Assembly (NCBI GenBank): GCA_900549015.1
Contig: URMH01000012.1
Span: 1-60,063, forward strand
DNA length: 60,063 nucleotides
Source: an uncultured Blautia sp.
Lineage (GTDB): Bacteria > Bacillota > Clostridia > Lachnospirales > Lachnospiraceae
Reading direction: 5' to 3'
Shown one piece after another: positions 1-7,359 of this stretch. Position 1 is the stretch's first letter, and each line of letters starts with the position of its first letter. Position numbers and translations under genes: made by a program. The notes under the pieces are model-generated. The model saw only the letters and a list, made by a program, of their open reading frames with translations, had not been told where the DNA came from and ran no database searches.

Positions 1-906
1 AAGGACAATGGCAAGATTTACAGATGCCTTACGCATTTCTACCATTAAATCGGCAGTCCTTTTATATTCATATGTGAAATATGGTTCCCTCAGAATCTTT
101 TGTATGGAAAATTCCTGATTTTTGGGATAAAGGATCAAGTCCTTTATATTAATGATTCCTACAATATTATCTGTGTTTTCTTCATAAACCGGGAAGCGGG
201 TGTGCATATCCTCCCGGAATATTTCCATTAACTCATCATAAGTGGAGTTAATGTCTACAAAAGTCATGTCGATTCTTGGAATCATAACATCTTTTGCGGC
301 GGAATCACCAAAATCAAACACATTGTAAATCATCTGTTTTTCTTCCCGTTCGATAACGCCGTCTTCCTGACTTACATTTACAAGAGTACGAAGTTCATGT
401 TCTGTCATGGGATTTGCTTTTGCATTGGGGTCTACGCGAAGGAGATACATTACGCCGTTACCGAGCTTTCCTACAATGAAAACTACAGGAGTTAAAATAA
501 CTGTAAGAAAATAAATGATTTTGGCATAAGACAGCGCAATTTTCTCAGCGTGAAGTGCCGCCAGTGTTTTTGGCGTGATTTCACCAAAAAGCAAGATGAT
601 AAGGGTAAGTACCCCGGTTGCCGCTCCCACATAGACGTTGCCAAGCACCTGGATGGTAAGGGTTGTCATAAGAGAAGAAGCGGAGATGTTTACAATGTTG
701 TTTCCAATTAAAATTGTGCTGAGCATTTTGCTGGAATTTGAAATTACCTTGTCCAGTATAATTGCCCGTTTGTCTCCCTGCTCTATAAGAGCCTGAATAC
801 GAATGCGATTTACTGTTGTCATCGCTGTTTCTGCGGAAGAAAAAAATGCAGAAAGAAGAATCATAAGTACAATAGTAACCGCTTGTATGGGAACACTTGA
901 ATCCAA
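1..906 (-). CDS. CNNM/CBS-domain membrane protein (hemolysin/CorC-like), C-terminus cut by window edge
   Basis: The reverse strand is open for 302 codons to the window edge, so the C-terminus is missing. The N-terminal third has hydrophobic segments typical of the DUF21/CNNM membrane domain, including the FGEITPKTLAA stretch. CBS repeats follow (MIPRIDMTFVD, then a second repeat with FPVYEENTDNIVGIINIKDL). Proteins of this family are putative Mg2+/Co2+ efflux or Mg2+ homeostasis transporters; the CBS pair usually senses adenine nucleotides. The missing end would carry the CorC_HlyC domain. I chose TTG at 906 because AAGGAG lies about 10 nt upstream and no ATG fits. The gene diverges from the surface protein at 1193. 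Confidence 0.85.
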   Translation of the reverse strand, partial: MDSSVPIQAVTIVLMILLSAFFSSAETAMTTVNRIRIQALIEQGDKRAIILDKVISNSSKMLSTILIGNNIVNISASSLMTTLTIQVLGNVYVGAATGVLTLIILLFGEITPKTLAALHAEKIALSYAKIIYFLTVILTPVVFIVGKLGNGVMYLLRVDPNAKANPMTEHELRTLVNVSQEDGVIEREEKQMIYNVFDFGDSAAKDVMIPRIDMTFVDINSTYDELMEIFREDMHTRFPVYEENTDNIVGIINIKDLILYPKNQEFSIQKILREPYFTYEYKRTADLMVEMRKASVNLAIVL

Positions 907-943
907 AATTTGTTCACTCCTTATTTTTTAATATTTGAATAAA

Positions 944-972
944 AATATACATGATTTTGACGAAAAATGCAA
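944..972 (-). promoter_or_regulatory. Sigma-A promoter of the CNNM gene
   Basis: On the minus strand TTGCAT (972-967) and TATATT (949-944) are separated by exactly 17 bp. They lie about 40 bp before the TTG start. Confidence 0.6.
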
Positions 973-1017
973 GGGGTGAAAAAAGTAATTTCGGGGGTGT
1001 AAAAACCAGGGGAAATG

Positions 1018-1026
1018 TGGTATAAT
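1018..1026 (+). promoter_or_regulatory. Possible extended -10 promoter (TGGTATAAT)
   Basis: TGG followed by a perfect TATAAT forms an extended -10. No good -35 is visible. It could be a second promoter for the surface protein at 1193. Confidence 0.35.
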
Positions 1027-1059
1027 TCTTTCGACAAAAAATGAAAAAATATTATTACA

Positions 1060-1093
1060 AAATCTTTACAAATTAGTAAAGATTTGTTATTAT
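1060..1093 (+). promoter_or_regulatory. Promoter with overlapping palindromic operator upstream of the surface protein
   Basis: TTTACA (1065-1070) and TATTAT (1088-1093) are 17 bp apart and fit a sigma-A promoter. A perfect 10-bp inverted repeat (AAATCTTTAC at 1060-1069, GTAAAGATTT at 1076-1085, 6-nt spacer) covers the -35 and most of the spacer. A bound protein would block RNA polymerase. The regulator is unknown. Confidence 0.5.
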
Positions 1094-1106
1094 AACAGAG
1101 ATACAG

Positions 1107-1126
1107 ATGTATCAGAGCAGATACAT
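1107..1126 (+). other. 5'-UTR hairpin ATGTATC/GATACAT
   Basis: A 7-bp perfect inverted repeat with a 6-nt loop (AGAGCA) lies just downstream of the predicted transcription start. It may stabilise the mRNA or serve as a second operator. No U-tract follows, so it is not a terminator. Confidence 0.3.
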
Positions 1127-1192
1127 ATAATAAATGAAAAACAGATAAATTTTTTGATATAGATGACGTGAATGCGTTCCCGGGAGGTAAAC

Positions 1193-2710
1193 ATGGAGCA
1201 GAAGAAAATGGTAAAAAAAACAAATAGAAAAGGTATTTCCGTTCTGGCAGCGGCAGTTTTGACAGCGTCTTTGCTGGGAGGACAGGTATATCCTGTGACT
1301 GCATCAGCTGAATACAGCACTACTATAACAAAAGGAAGCCTGATACCGGACAATGTAACAATTTCAGAACCGATGGCACTTTCCGGGGTTTCTCTTCCGG
1401 GAAGTGAATATGGAACTCTGACCTGGGCTGATGAAGCTTTTGTTCCTTCGGAACATGTGCAGTCCTGCGAGGTTATATTTACGCCGTCAGGAAAAGCAGA
1501 TGTATCCGGTGTTTCCGGTTATGATAAAGAAACGGGGACAGTGATCGGATATGTAAATGTGGTGGTAAGCAGTCTTGCAGAACAGGAAGAAGAGTATGAA
1601 GAATCTCCGGAAGAAAATCAGGATCAGGACACAGAAACAGAAGAGCCGGAAATAACTGAGACTCCGGAAGCAGGAGAGACACCAGATGAAGAAGAACCAG
1701 AGGCAACGGTAACGCCGGAAGCAACAGTAACTCCAGAAGTGACAGAAACACCTGAGAAGGAAGAACCTGAAGCAAGTGTAACTCCGGAAGCAGAAGAGAC
1801 ACCAGATGAAGAAGAGCCAGAGGCAACGATAACTCCGGAAGTAACAGTGACTCCGGAAGCAACGCCAACTCCGGAGATCACAGAAAACCCGGAGGAAGAG
1901 GATGATAATATTTTTGACCGTCCGCAGGATCCTTCTGAGGAAGAGCAGGACCGTCCTTCAGATATGGAAGAAAATCTTACAGAGCAGGAAATGGCAGAGA
2001 TGGCAGAACAGAATCATACCTGTAACGGGATTTCTGTTTCCGGCATCAATCTTCCGTGGTATGTACAGTTCCGTGCCACAAGCGGGGAGAGCTATGATTT
2101 TACAAACGAGGAAGACGCAGCAATTTTTAAATCCTATGAGTTTGAATTATGGGATTTAAAGAACAATACAGAATATACCATTCCGGACGGGCAGTATATC
2201 AGTGTAACAGTTCCTGTAAAAGATGGATATGATTATTCCGTAGAGCATCTCCTTGATAATGGAGCAATGGAGACGATCATTCCAAATGTGGAAGATGGAG
2301 TTATGGTATTCAGCACACATTCTTTCAGCCCGTTTGGAATCGCCGGAAGTAAGCCAATTGTAGATAACGGAATTGCAGAGGACGGATATGGCGGAAATGC
2401 AGAGCCTACAAAGGCTCCTGAGGCAACAAAAACGCCGGAAGCAACGAAAGCTCCTTCTTCTGATGGGAAGGATCAGGGAACTTCCAATAATACAGGAGAG
2501 AATACTTCTGTGCAGTCTCAGACAGATAAAACAGAAACAAATGGCAATACTGACAGCAAAACAGAGACAGATGAAAATACAAACACATCTGACAGCAAAA
2601 AATCTGTAAACACAGGTGATTCTACTGTGATCCTGCCGTTTGTGATCCTGGTGGCAGCAGCAGTGATCGTAGTCGGCGTTGTTCTTTATCTGAAGAAAAA
2701 CAGAAAATAA
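1193..2710 (+). CDS. Cell-wall-anchored Pro/Glu/Thr-rich surface protein
   Basis: This 505-residue secreted protein has not been assigned a function. ATG 1193 is preceded by GGGAGG at good spacing; the ATG-like start 21 nt upstream lacks a site. Residues 1-40 are a signal peptide (basic start, Ala/Leu core, ASA cleavage-like end). Residues about 130-235 are Glu-rich with TPE/TPEA repeats. A globular segment follows (about 265-400) ending in a ZU5-like stretch with FSTHSFSPFGI. The C-terminus has a second Thr/Pro linker, then SVNTGD, a hydrophobic helix and a KKNRK tail, an LPXTG-like sorting signal of the variant NTGD type. The acidic repeats would act as a flexible wall-spanning stalk. Confidence 0.8.
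   Translation: MEQKKMVKKTNRKGISVLAAAVLTASLLGGQVYPVTASAEYSTTITKGSLIPDNVTISEPMALSGVSLPGSEYGTLTWADEAFVPSEHVQSCEVIFTPSGKADVSGVSGYDKETGTVIGYVNVVVSSLAEQEEEYEESPEENQDQDTETEEPEITETPEAGETPDEEEPEATVTPEATVTPEVTETPEKEEPEASVTPEAEETPDEEEPEATITPEVTVTPEATPTPEITENPEEEDDNIFDRPQDPSEEEQDRPSDMEENLTEQEMAEMAEQNHTCNGISVSGINLPWYVQFRATSGESYDFTNEEDAAIFKSYEFELWDLKNNTEYTIPDGQYISVTVPVKDGYDYSVEHLLDNGAMETIIPNVEDGVMVFSTHSFSPFGIAGSKPIVDNGIAEDGYGGNAEPTKAPEATKTPEATKAPSSDGKDQGTSNNTGENTSVQSQTDKTETNGNTDSKTETDENTNTSDSKKSVNTGDSTVILPFVILVAAAVIVVGVVLYLKKNRK
1676..1833 (+). repeat. 120-bp direct repeat unit in the surface-protein stalk
   Basis: The stretch beginning GAGACACCAGATGAAGAAGA at 1676 recurs at 1796, exactly 120 bp later, with only scattered substitutions over at least 38 nt. 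Shorter TPE-coding repeats fill the gap. The array could expand or contract by slippage or recombination. Confidence 0.7.
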
Positions 2711-2723
2711 GAAGTCATAAGAG

Positions 2724-2765
2724 AAATCCCTTTTCCATATATTTTCATATGGAAGGGGGATTTTT
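2724..2765 (+). terminator. Intrinsic terminator after the surface protein, overlapping the next ribosome site
   Basis: Arms 2724-2740 and 2747-2763 pair over 17 bp (two G-U pairs) around a 6-nt loop, followed by TTTTT (2761-2765). The 3' arm contains GGAAGGGGG, the ribosome site for the gene at 2770. Confidence 0.75.
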
Positions 2766-2769
2766 AATT

Positions 2770-3120
2770 ATGAAGGGAAAAGCAGTTTTAAAAGCATTGC
2801 TTTTTGCTTACGGGGTTACTGGTATGCTTCTTTTGTTCCTTGCGTTTTTGCTGTTTCAGTTCAATCTGGGAGAAGGAACAGCGGCAGGAGGAATCGTGGC
2901 AGTTTACGTGCTGGCTTGCTTTTTCGGAGGCTTTGCAGCAGGAAAATTTATCAGAAAAGATAAATATTTCTGGGGAACGATAACAGGGCTTGCCTATTTT
3001 CTCCTCCTTGTTCTTGTATCTTTTGGAGTGCAGGGAAAGTGGGATATGACGGTACAGCATGTGATAACTACATTTTTTATGTGCCTTGGCGGCGGAGCTC
3101 TTGGCGGAATGCTTTCCTGA
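2770..3120 (+). CDS. TIGR04086 family small membrane protein
   Basis: This 116-residue protein has four hydrophobic segments: residues about 8-30, 38-60, 70-88 and 98-116. Families of this kind sit beside the SCIFF gene in many Clostridia, which matches the position here; the molecular function is unknown. ATG 2770 is used because GGAAGGGGG ends about 10 nt upstream; the ATG at 2749 is inside that ribosome site and inside the terminator stem. Read-through transcripts would have the ribosome site folded into the terminator, whereas a transcript starting inside the loop would not. No separate promoter is visible. Confidence 0.75.
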   Translation: MKGKAVLKALLFAYGVTGMLLLFLAFLLFQFNLGEGTAAGGIVAVYVLACFFGGFAAGKFIRKDKYFWGTITGLAYFLLLVLVSFGVQGKWDMTVQHVITTFFMCLGGGALGGMLS

Positions 3121-3162
3121 GAGAAATTTGCACAAAAAAGTCTTTTAAATTATAAAAATGTA

Positions 3163-3171
3163 TGCTATACT
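3163..3171 (+). promoter_or_regulatory. Extended -10 promoter for the SCIFF operon (TGCTATACT)
   Basis: TGC directly precedes TATACT 38 nt upstream of the SCIFF ATG. The A/T-rich stretch 3140-3150 would be a poor -35, so the promoter probably depends on the TG extension. Confidence 0.5.
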
Positions 3172-3208
3172 ATCCCAAGAAATATTTATATATTAAGGAG
3201 GATATACG

Positions 3209-3349
3209 ATGGAGCATATCAAAACATTAAATACAAAAAATTTACAGAACACAGTAAAAAAAGGCGGCTGCGGAGAATGCCAGACATCTTGTCAGTCTGC
3301 TTGTAAAACTTCCTGTACAGTAGGAAATCAGAGCTGCGAGCATAAATAA
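3209..3349 (+). CDS. scfA: SCIFF ribosomal peptide precursor (six cysteines in forty-five residues)
   Basis: This 46-residue peptide is not obvious in a long-ORF scan. AAGGAGGA ends 6-7 nt before ATG 3209. The sequence begins MEHIKTLNTKNL, the usual SCIFF leader, and holds exactly six Cys (21, 24, 28, 32, 36, 43) with Thr/Ser/Gln between them. SCIFF peptides occur almost universally in Clostridia and are substrates of the radical SAM enzyme ScfB, which installs a Cys-to-Thr thioether; the mature function is unknown. The maturase lies 134 nt downstream, as in other clostridia. Two hairpins in the gap probably lower maturase expression relative to the peptide. Confidence 0.93.
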   Translation: MEHIKTLNTKNLQNTVKKGGCGECQTSCQSACKTSCTVGNQSCEHK

Positions 3350-3371
3350 GGCGGCTGTAGAAAAACATCGG

Positions 3372-3400
3372 GCAGCGGGTATGTATCCGCTGCTTCTTCT
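3372..3400 (+). terminator. Weak hairpin after SCIFF
   Basis: GCAGCGG (3372-3378) pairs with CCGCTGC (3387-3393) around an 8-nt loop, followed by a pyrimidine-rich TTCTTCTT run. It is a leaky terminator or mRNA-stabilising stem. Confidence 0.45.
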
Positions 3401-3426
3401 TGTATAACAGGAAATTATAATGTTCG

Positions 3427-3454
3427 AAGCGGACTTGTCCGCTTTGTTCTTTTT
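3427..3454 (+). terminator. Second hairpin between SCIFF and its maturase
   Basis: AAGCGGAC (3427-3434) and GTCCGCTT (3437-3444) pair fully around a 2-nt loop, followed by TGTTCTTTTT. It is consistent with partial termination before scfB. Confidence 0.55.
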
Positions 3455-3483
3455 ATGAAAATCAGCAGAAAGGATTAAGAAAA

Positions 3484-4848
3484 ATGAGTCTGATTCACCG
3501 TTATCAGAGCAACGGCTACAACATTGTTCTGGATATAAACAGCGGCTGCATTCATCTTGTAGATGAAGTTACATATGAAGTGCTTCCTTATCTTGAGGAG
3601 GGAATGGATACCGCTGAGATTATACAGAAACTTGACGGTCGTTTTAATGAAAAAGATGTGGAAACTTCTGTTTCTGAATGCAGGAAGCTTGAAGAAGAGG
3701 GAATGCTTTTCACAAAAGATATTTATGAGGCAGCAATCGAAGAATTTACAGACAGCAGACAGACTGTGGTAAAGGCATTGTGCCTTCATATTGCCCATGA
3801 CTGTAATCTTGCCTGTCGTTATTGTTTTGCAGAAGAGGGAGAATACCACGGAAGAAGAGCGCTGATGTCATTTGAGGTGGGAAAAAAGGCGCTTGATTTT
3901 CTGATTGCCAATTCCGGTTCCAGAAAGAATCTGGAGGTGGATTTCTTCGGAGGCGAACCCCTTATGAACTGGCAGGTTGTAAAAGACCTGGTAGAGTACG
4001 GGCGCAGTCAGGAAAAGCTTCACAATAAAAAGTTCCGTTTTACTCTTACTACAAACGGAGTTCTTTTAAATGATGAAGTGATGGAATTCTGCAATAAAGA
4101 AATGAGCAATGTAGTATTAAGCGTAGACGGAAGAAAAGAAGTGCACGATTATATGCGTCCGTTCCGAAAAGGAGCAGGAAGCTATGATCTGATCATGCCG
4201 AAATTCCAGAAATTTGCAGAGTCAAGAAATCAGGACAACTATTACGTGAGAGGAACGTTTACCCATCACAACCTTGATTTTTCAAAGGACGTTCTTCATC
4301 TGGCAGACCTGGGCTTTAAGCAGATTTCCGTAGAGCCTGTAGTAGCGCCTGATACAGAAGAATATGCCATCAAAGAAGAGGATATTCCGAAAATTCTGGA
4401 GGAATATGATATTCTTGCAAAAGAGATGATCAAACGGGAGAAAGAGGGAAAAGGATTTAATTTCTTCCACTTTATGATCGACCTCACAGGAGGTCCGTGT
4501 GTATACAAACGTCTGTCAGGCTGCGGATCCGGGACAGAGTATCTGGCAGTGACCCCGTGGGGCGACTTTTATCCCTGCCACCAGTTTGTAGGGGAAGAAG
4601 AATACCTGATGGGAAATGTAGACGAGGGAATCACAAAGCCTGAAATCCAGAAAGAATTCGGACATTGTAATGTGTACACAAAACCGGACTGCAAAAATTG
4701 CTTTGCCCGTTTTTACTGCAGCGGCGGCTGCGCTGCAAATGCGTACCATTTTAAAGGTGATATTCAGGGGAATTATGAAATCGGATGCGAGCTCCAGCGT
4801 AAGCGCGTGGAGTGCGCCATCATGATAAAAGCCGCTCTTGCGGAATAA
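3484..4848 (+). CDS. scfB: SCIFF maturase, radical SAM/SPASM thioether-forming enzyme
   Basis: This 454-residue protein is predicted to cleave S-adenosylmethionine reductively and cross-link a SCIFF Cys to a Thr alpha-carbon. Residues 1-95 are a PqqD-like peptide-recognition domain. The radical SAM motif C107-x3-C111-x2-C114 (CNLACRYC) is intact, and GGEPLM follows about 40 residues later. The C-terminal SPASM-type region has the Cys pattern GPCVYK, SGCGSG, YPCHQF, KPDCKNCFARFYCSGGC and GCEL for two auxiliary [4Fe-4S] clusters. ATG 3484 has an AAAGGATTAAG site. It is co-directional with the peptide gene at 3209 and secDF at 4873, the usual clostridial order. Confidence 0.93.
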   Translation: MSLIHRYQSNGYNIVLDINSGCIHLVDEVTYEVLPYLEEGMDTAEIIQKLDGRFNEKDVETSVSECRKLEEEGMLFTKDIYEAAIEEFTDSRQTVVKALCLHIAHDCNLACRYCFAEEGEYHGRRALMSFEVGKKALDFLIANSGSRKNLEVDFFGGEPLMNWQVVKDLVEYGRSQEKLHNKKFRFTLTTNGVLLNDEVMEFCNKEMSNVVLSVDGRKEVHDYMRPFRKGAGSYDLIMPKFQKFAESRNQDNYYVRGTFTHHNLDFSKDVLHLADLGFKQISVEPVVAPDTEEYAIKEEDIPKILEEYDILAKEMIKREKEGKGFNFFHFMIDLTGGPCVYKRLSGCGSGTEYLAVTPWGDFYPCHQFVGEEEYLMGNVDEGITKPEIQKEFGHCNVYTKPDCKNCFARFYCSGGCAANAYHFKGDIQGNYEIGCELQRKRVECAIMIKAALAE

Positions 4849-4872
4849 AAAGAAGTAAAGAAGGGAAAAACA

Positions 4873-7293
4873 ATGAAGAAAAACAGAGGAGTCCTTGTCC
4901 TGATCTTCACTGTTCTGCTGACAGGTTTACTGTGTTTTACAGCAGCAGTGGGATTCGGACCAACAGGAACCGGTGCGGCAAAAAATATCAAAACCGGTCT
5001 TGACCTTTCAGGTGGCGTCAGCATTACCTATGAAGCAAAAGAAGAAAATCCAAGCAGCGAAGATATGGCAGATACCACATATAAGCTGCAGAAGCGTGTG
5101 GAGCAGTACAGCACAGAAGCGCAGGCTTATCAGGAAGGCGGAAACCGTATCAATGTGGAAATTCCAGGTGTGACAGATGCAAACGCCATTCTGGAAGAAC
5201 TGGGAAAACCAGGTTCTCTCTGTTTTGTGGAGCAGATGGATAAAGACGGAAATGAAAACTTCACATATGGAGAAAATGGATATGAGCTTTCAAGGACCAT
5301 TGACCAGATTCGTGAAGCTGGTTCTGTTGTACTGGAAGGCACAGATATAGCAGAGGCAGAAGGCGGCGCGATCCAGGATCAGACGACAAATGCAAAACAG
5401 TATGTCGTAAGCCTGACTCTTACAAAAGAGGGAAAGAAAAAATTTGCAGAAGCAACAGAGGCAAATGTGGGAAAACAGATTGCCATCGTATATGACAATG
5501 GTATTTTAAGCGCGCCGAACGTATCCGAAGCCATCACAGGCGGAAGCGCACAGATTGACGGTATGGGAAGCCTTGAGGAAGCACAGGAACTGGCTTCTTA
5601 TATTCGAATCGGTTCTTTAAGCCTTGAGCTTGAGGAAGTGCGCTCCAGCGTTGTGGCAGCACAGCTTGGAGAGGAAGCCATTGAGACAAGTGTGAAGGCA
5701 GCAGCAATCGGTCTTGTGATCGTAATCCTGTTTATGATCCTTGTATACCGCATTCCTGGTCTTGTGGCAGGAATCGCCCTTATTCTTTATACAGCTATGA
5801 TCCTCATTACCTTAAATGCCTTTGACATTACCCTGACACTCCCGGGTATTGCCGGTATTATCCTGGGTATTGGTATGGCAGTGGACGCAAATGTTATTAT
5901 TTATGCGCGTATACAGGAAGAAATTGCAGCAGGAATGTCTGTGAGAAACTCAATTAAGAGCGGTTTCAGCAAGGCGTTCTCCGCAATTTTTGACGGCAAT
6001 ATCACAACCCTGATCGCAGCTTTTGTATTGATGTGGCTTGGTTCCGGTACGGTTAAGGGATTTGCATACACACTGGCTCTTGGTATTGTGATTTCCATGT
6101 TTACAGCCCTTGTGGTTTCAAGACTGATCGTAAACGCGCTCTATGCAGTGGGAGTTCGCGACCCGAAATTCTACGGAAGCGCAAAAGAGAGAAAAGCTAT
6201 CGACTTTGTGGGAAAAAGAAAAGTATTCTTTATTCTCTCACTCGTTCTTATCCTCTGCGGTCCTGCATTTATGCTGTTCCACAGCCAGAGCGAAGGAAAA
6301 GCTTTAAACTACAGCCTTGAATTCTCAGGCGGTACAGCTACAAATGTTACATTCAACGAAGATATGGACATTAAGGAAATTGATTCCAAGGTAACACCTC
6401 TCGTAGAAAAAGTAACAGGAGATAAAAACGTACAGCCGACAAAGGTTGTGGGAACAAATCAGGTTATTATCAAGACAAGAACACTTTCTCTTGGCGAGCG
6501 TGAAAAACTGAACAAAGCGCTTGTTAAGGAATTTGACGTAGATGAAAAACTGATCCAGGCAGAGAATATTTCTGCGACTGTAAGTAAAGAAATGCGTCAG
6601 GACGCGATCGTGGCAGTTCTTGTGGCAACTGTATGTATGCTTCTTTACATCTGGCTGCGATTTAAAGACATTCGTTTTGCAAGCAGTGCAGTTCTGGCGC
6701 TTCTCCACGACGTTCTCGTTGTACTGGCATTTTATGCTATTGCAAGAGTATCTGTGGGAAATACCTTTATTGCATGTATGCTGACAATCGTGGGTTACTC
6801 CATTAATGCCACAATCGTCATTTTCGACCGTATCCGTGAAAATCTCCACGGCAGCAAACGTACAGAAAATCTCGAGGAAGTGGTAAATGCAAGTATCACA
6901 CAGACACTTACAAGAAGTATTTATACATCTTTTACTACCTTTGTAATGGTTGCTGTTCTTTATATCATGGGTGTTTCTTCTATCCGTGAGTTTGCAGCTC
7001 CTCTTATGGTAGGTATTATCTGCGGCGCATACTCTTCTGTATGTATTACAGGCGCACTGTGGCTTGTTATGAAGAAACGTCTTTCGGGCGGAGCAAAACC
7101 GGTGAAAGCAATTTCTGCAAACAGCCAGGCTGAGAAAAAAGCTCCTGTACAGAAAAATACAGTACAGAATCCGGGTGCTTCTTCTAAAGGAACACAGCCG
7201 AAAAAGAAAAACCGCAAGAGAGTAGCAGAGCGTCTTGCAGCTCAGGAAGCAGCAGAAAAAGCATCTTCTGAGAAAGAAAATGAAACAAAATAA
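4873..7293 (+). CDS. secDF: SecDF fused protein-export membrane subunit
   Basis: At 806 residues this is a single-chain SecD-SecF fusion, which uses the proton gradient to help Sec-translocated proteins leave the membrane. SecD occupies residues 1 to about 440: TM1 (6-28), GLDLSGGVSI, the extracytoplasmic P1 domain, then five TM helices with GIGMAVDANVIIYARIQEE. SecF starts near 450 with its own TM, FSGGTATNVTF, and SINATIVIFDRIREN. A Lys/Ala-rich cytoplasmic tail (about residues 745-806) is long and low-complexity. It follows scfB by 24 nt, suggesting co-transcription with the SCIFF maturase; whether SecDF helps export mature SCIFF is inference. Confidence 0.93.
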   Translation: MKKNRGVLVLIFTVLLTGLLCFTAAVGFGPTGTGAAKNIKTGLDLSGGVSITYEAKEENPSSEDMADTTYKLQKRVEQYSTEAQAYQEGGNRINVEIPGVTDANAILEELGKPGSLCFVEQMDKDGNENFTYGENGYELSRTIDQIREAGSVVLEGTDIAEAEGGAIQDQTTNAKQYVVSLTLTKEGKKKFAEATEANVGKQIAIVYDNGILSAPNVSEAITGGSAQIDGMGSLEEAQELASYIRIGSLSLELEEVRSSVVAAQLGEEAIETSVKAAAIGLVIVILFMILVYRIPGLVAGIALILYTAMILITLNAFDITLTLPGIAGIILGIGMAVDANVIIYARIQEEIAAGMSVRNSIKSGFSKAFSAIFDGNITTLIAAFVLMWLGSGTVKGFAYTLALGIVISMFTALVVSRLIVNALYAVGVRDPKFYGSAKERKAIDFVGKRKVFFILSLVLILCGPAFMLFHSQSEGKALNYSLEFSGGTATNVTFNEDMDIKEIDSKVTPLVEKVTGDKNVQPTKVVGTNQVIIKTRTLSLGEREKLNKALVKEFDVDEKLIQAENISATVSKEMRQDAIVAVLVATVCMLLYIWLRFKDIRFASSAVLALLHDVLVVLAFYAIARVSVGNTFIACMLTIVGYSINATIVIFDRIRENLHGSKRTENLEEVVNASITQTLTRSIYTSFTTFVMVAVLYIMGVSSIREFAAPLMVGIICGAYSSVCITGALWLVMKKRLSGGAKPVKAISANSQAEKKAPVQKNTVQNPGASSKGTQPKKKNRKRVAERLAAQEAAEKASSEKENETK

Positions 7294-7299
7294 AAAAAC

Positions 7300-7340
7300 A
7301 AATATCCCGGACAGGTACGCCTGCCTGGGATATTTATCTT
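7300..7340 (+). terminator. Intrinsic terminator after secDF
   Basis: AAATATCCC (7300-7308) pairs with GGGATATTT (7327-7335); the inner GACAGG/CCTG..C bases extend the stem. ATCTTTGT follows. The U-tract is poor, so read-through to recJ is possible. Confidence 0.6.
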
Positions 7341-7359
7341 TGTAGCGAGGAGAAATAAA

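Noticed and set aside
1479..1881. Long reverse open frames opposite the TPE repeats
   Set aside because: Low-complexity shadow of the repeat-coding strand; no ribosome site.
6325..6849. 174-codon reverse open frame under secDF
   Set aside because: Shadow frame inside a conserved gene.
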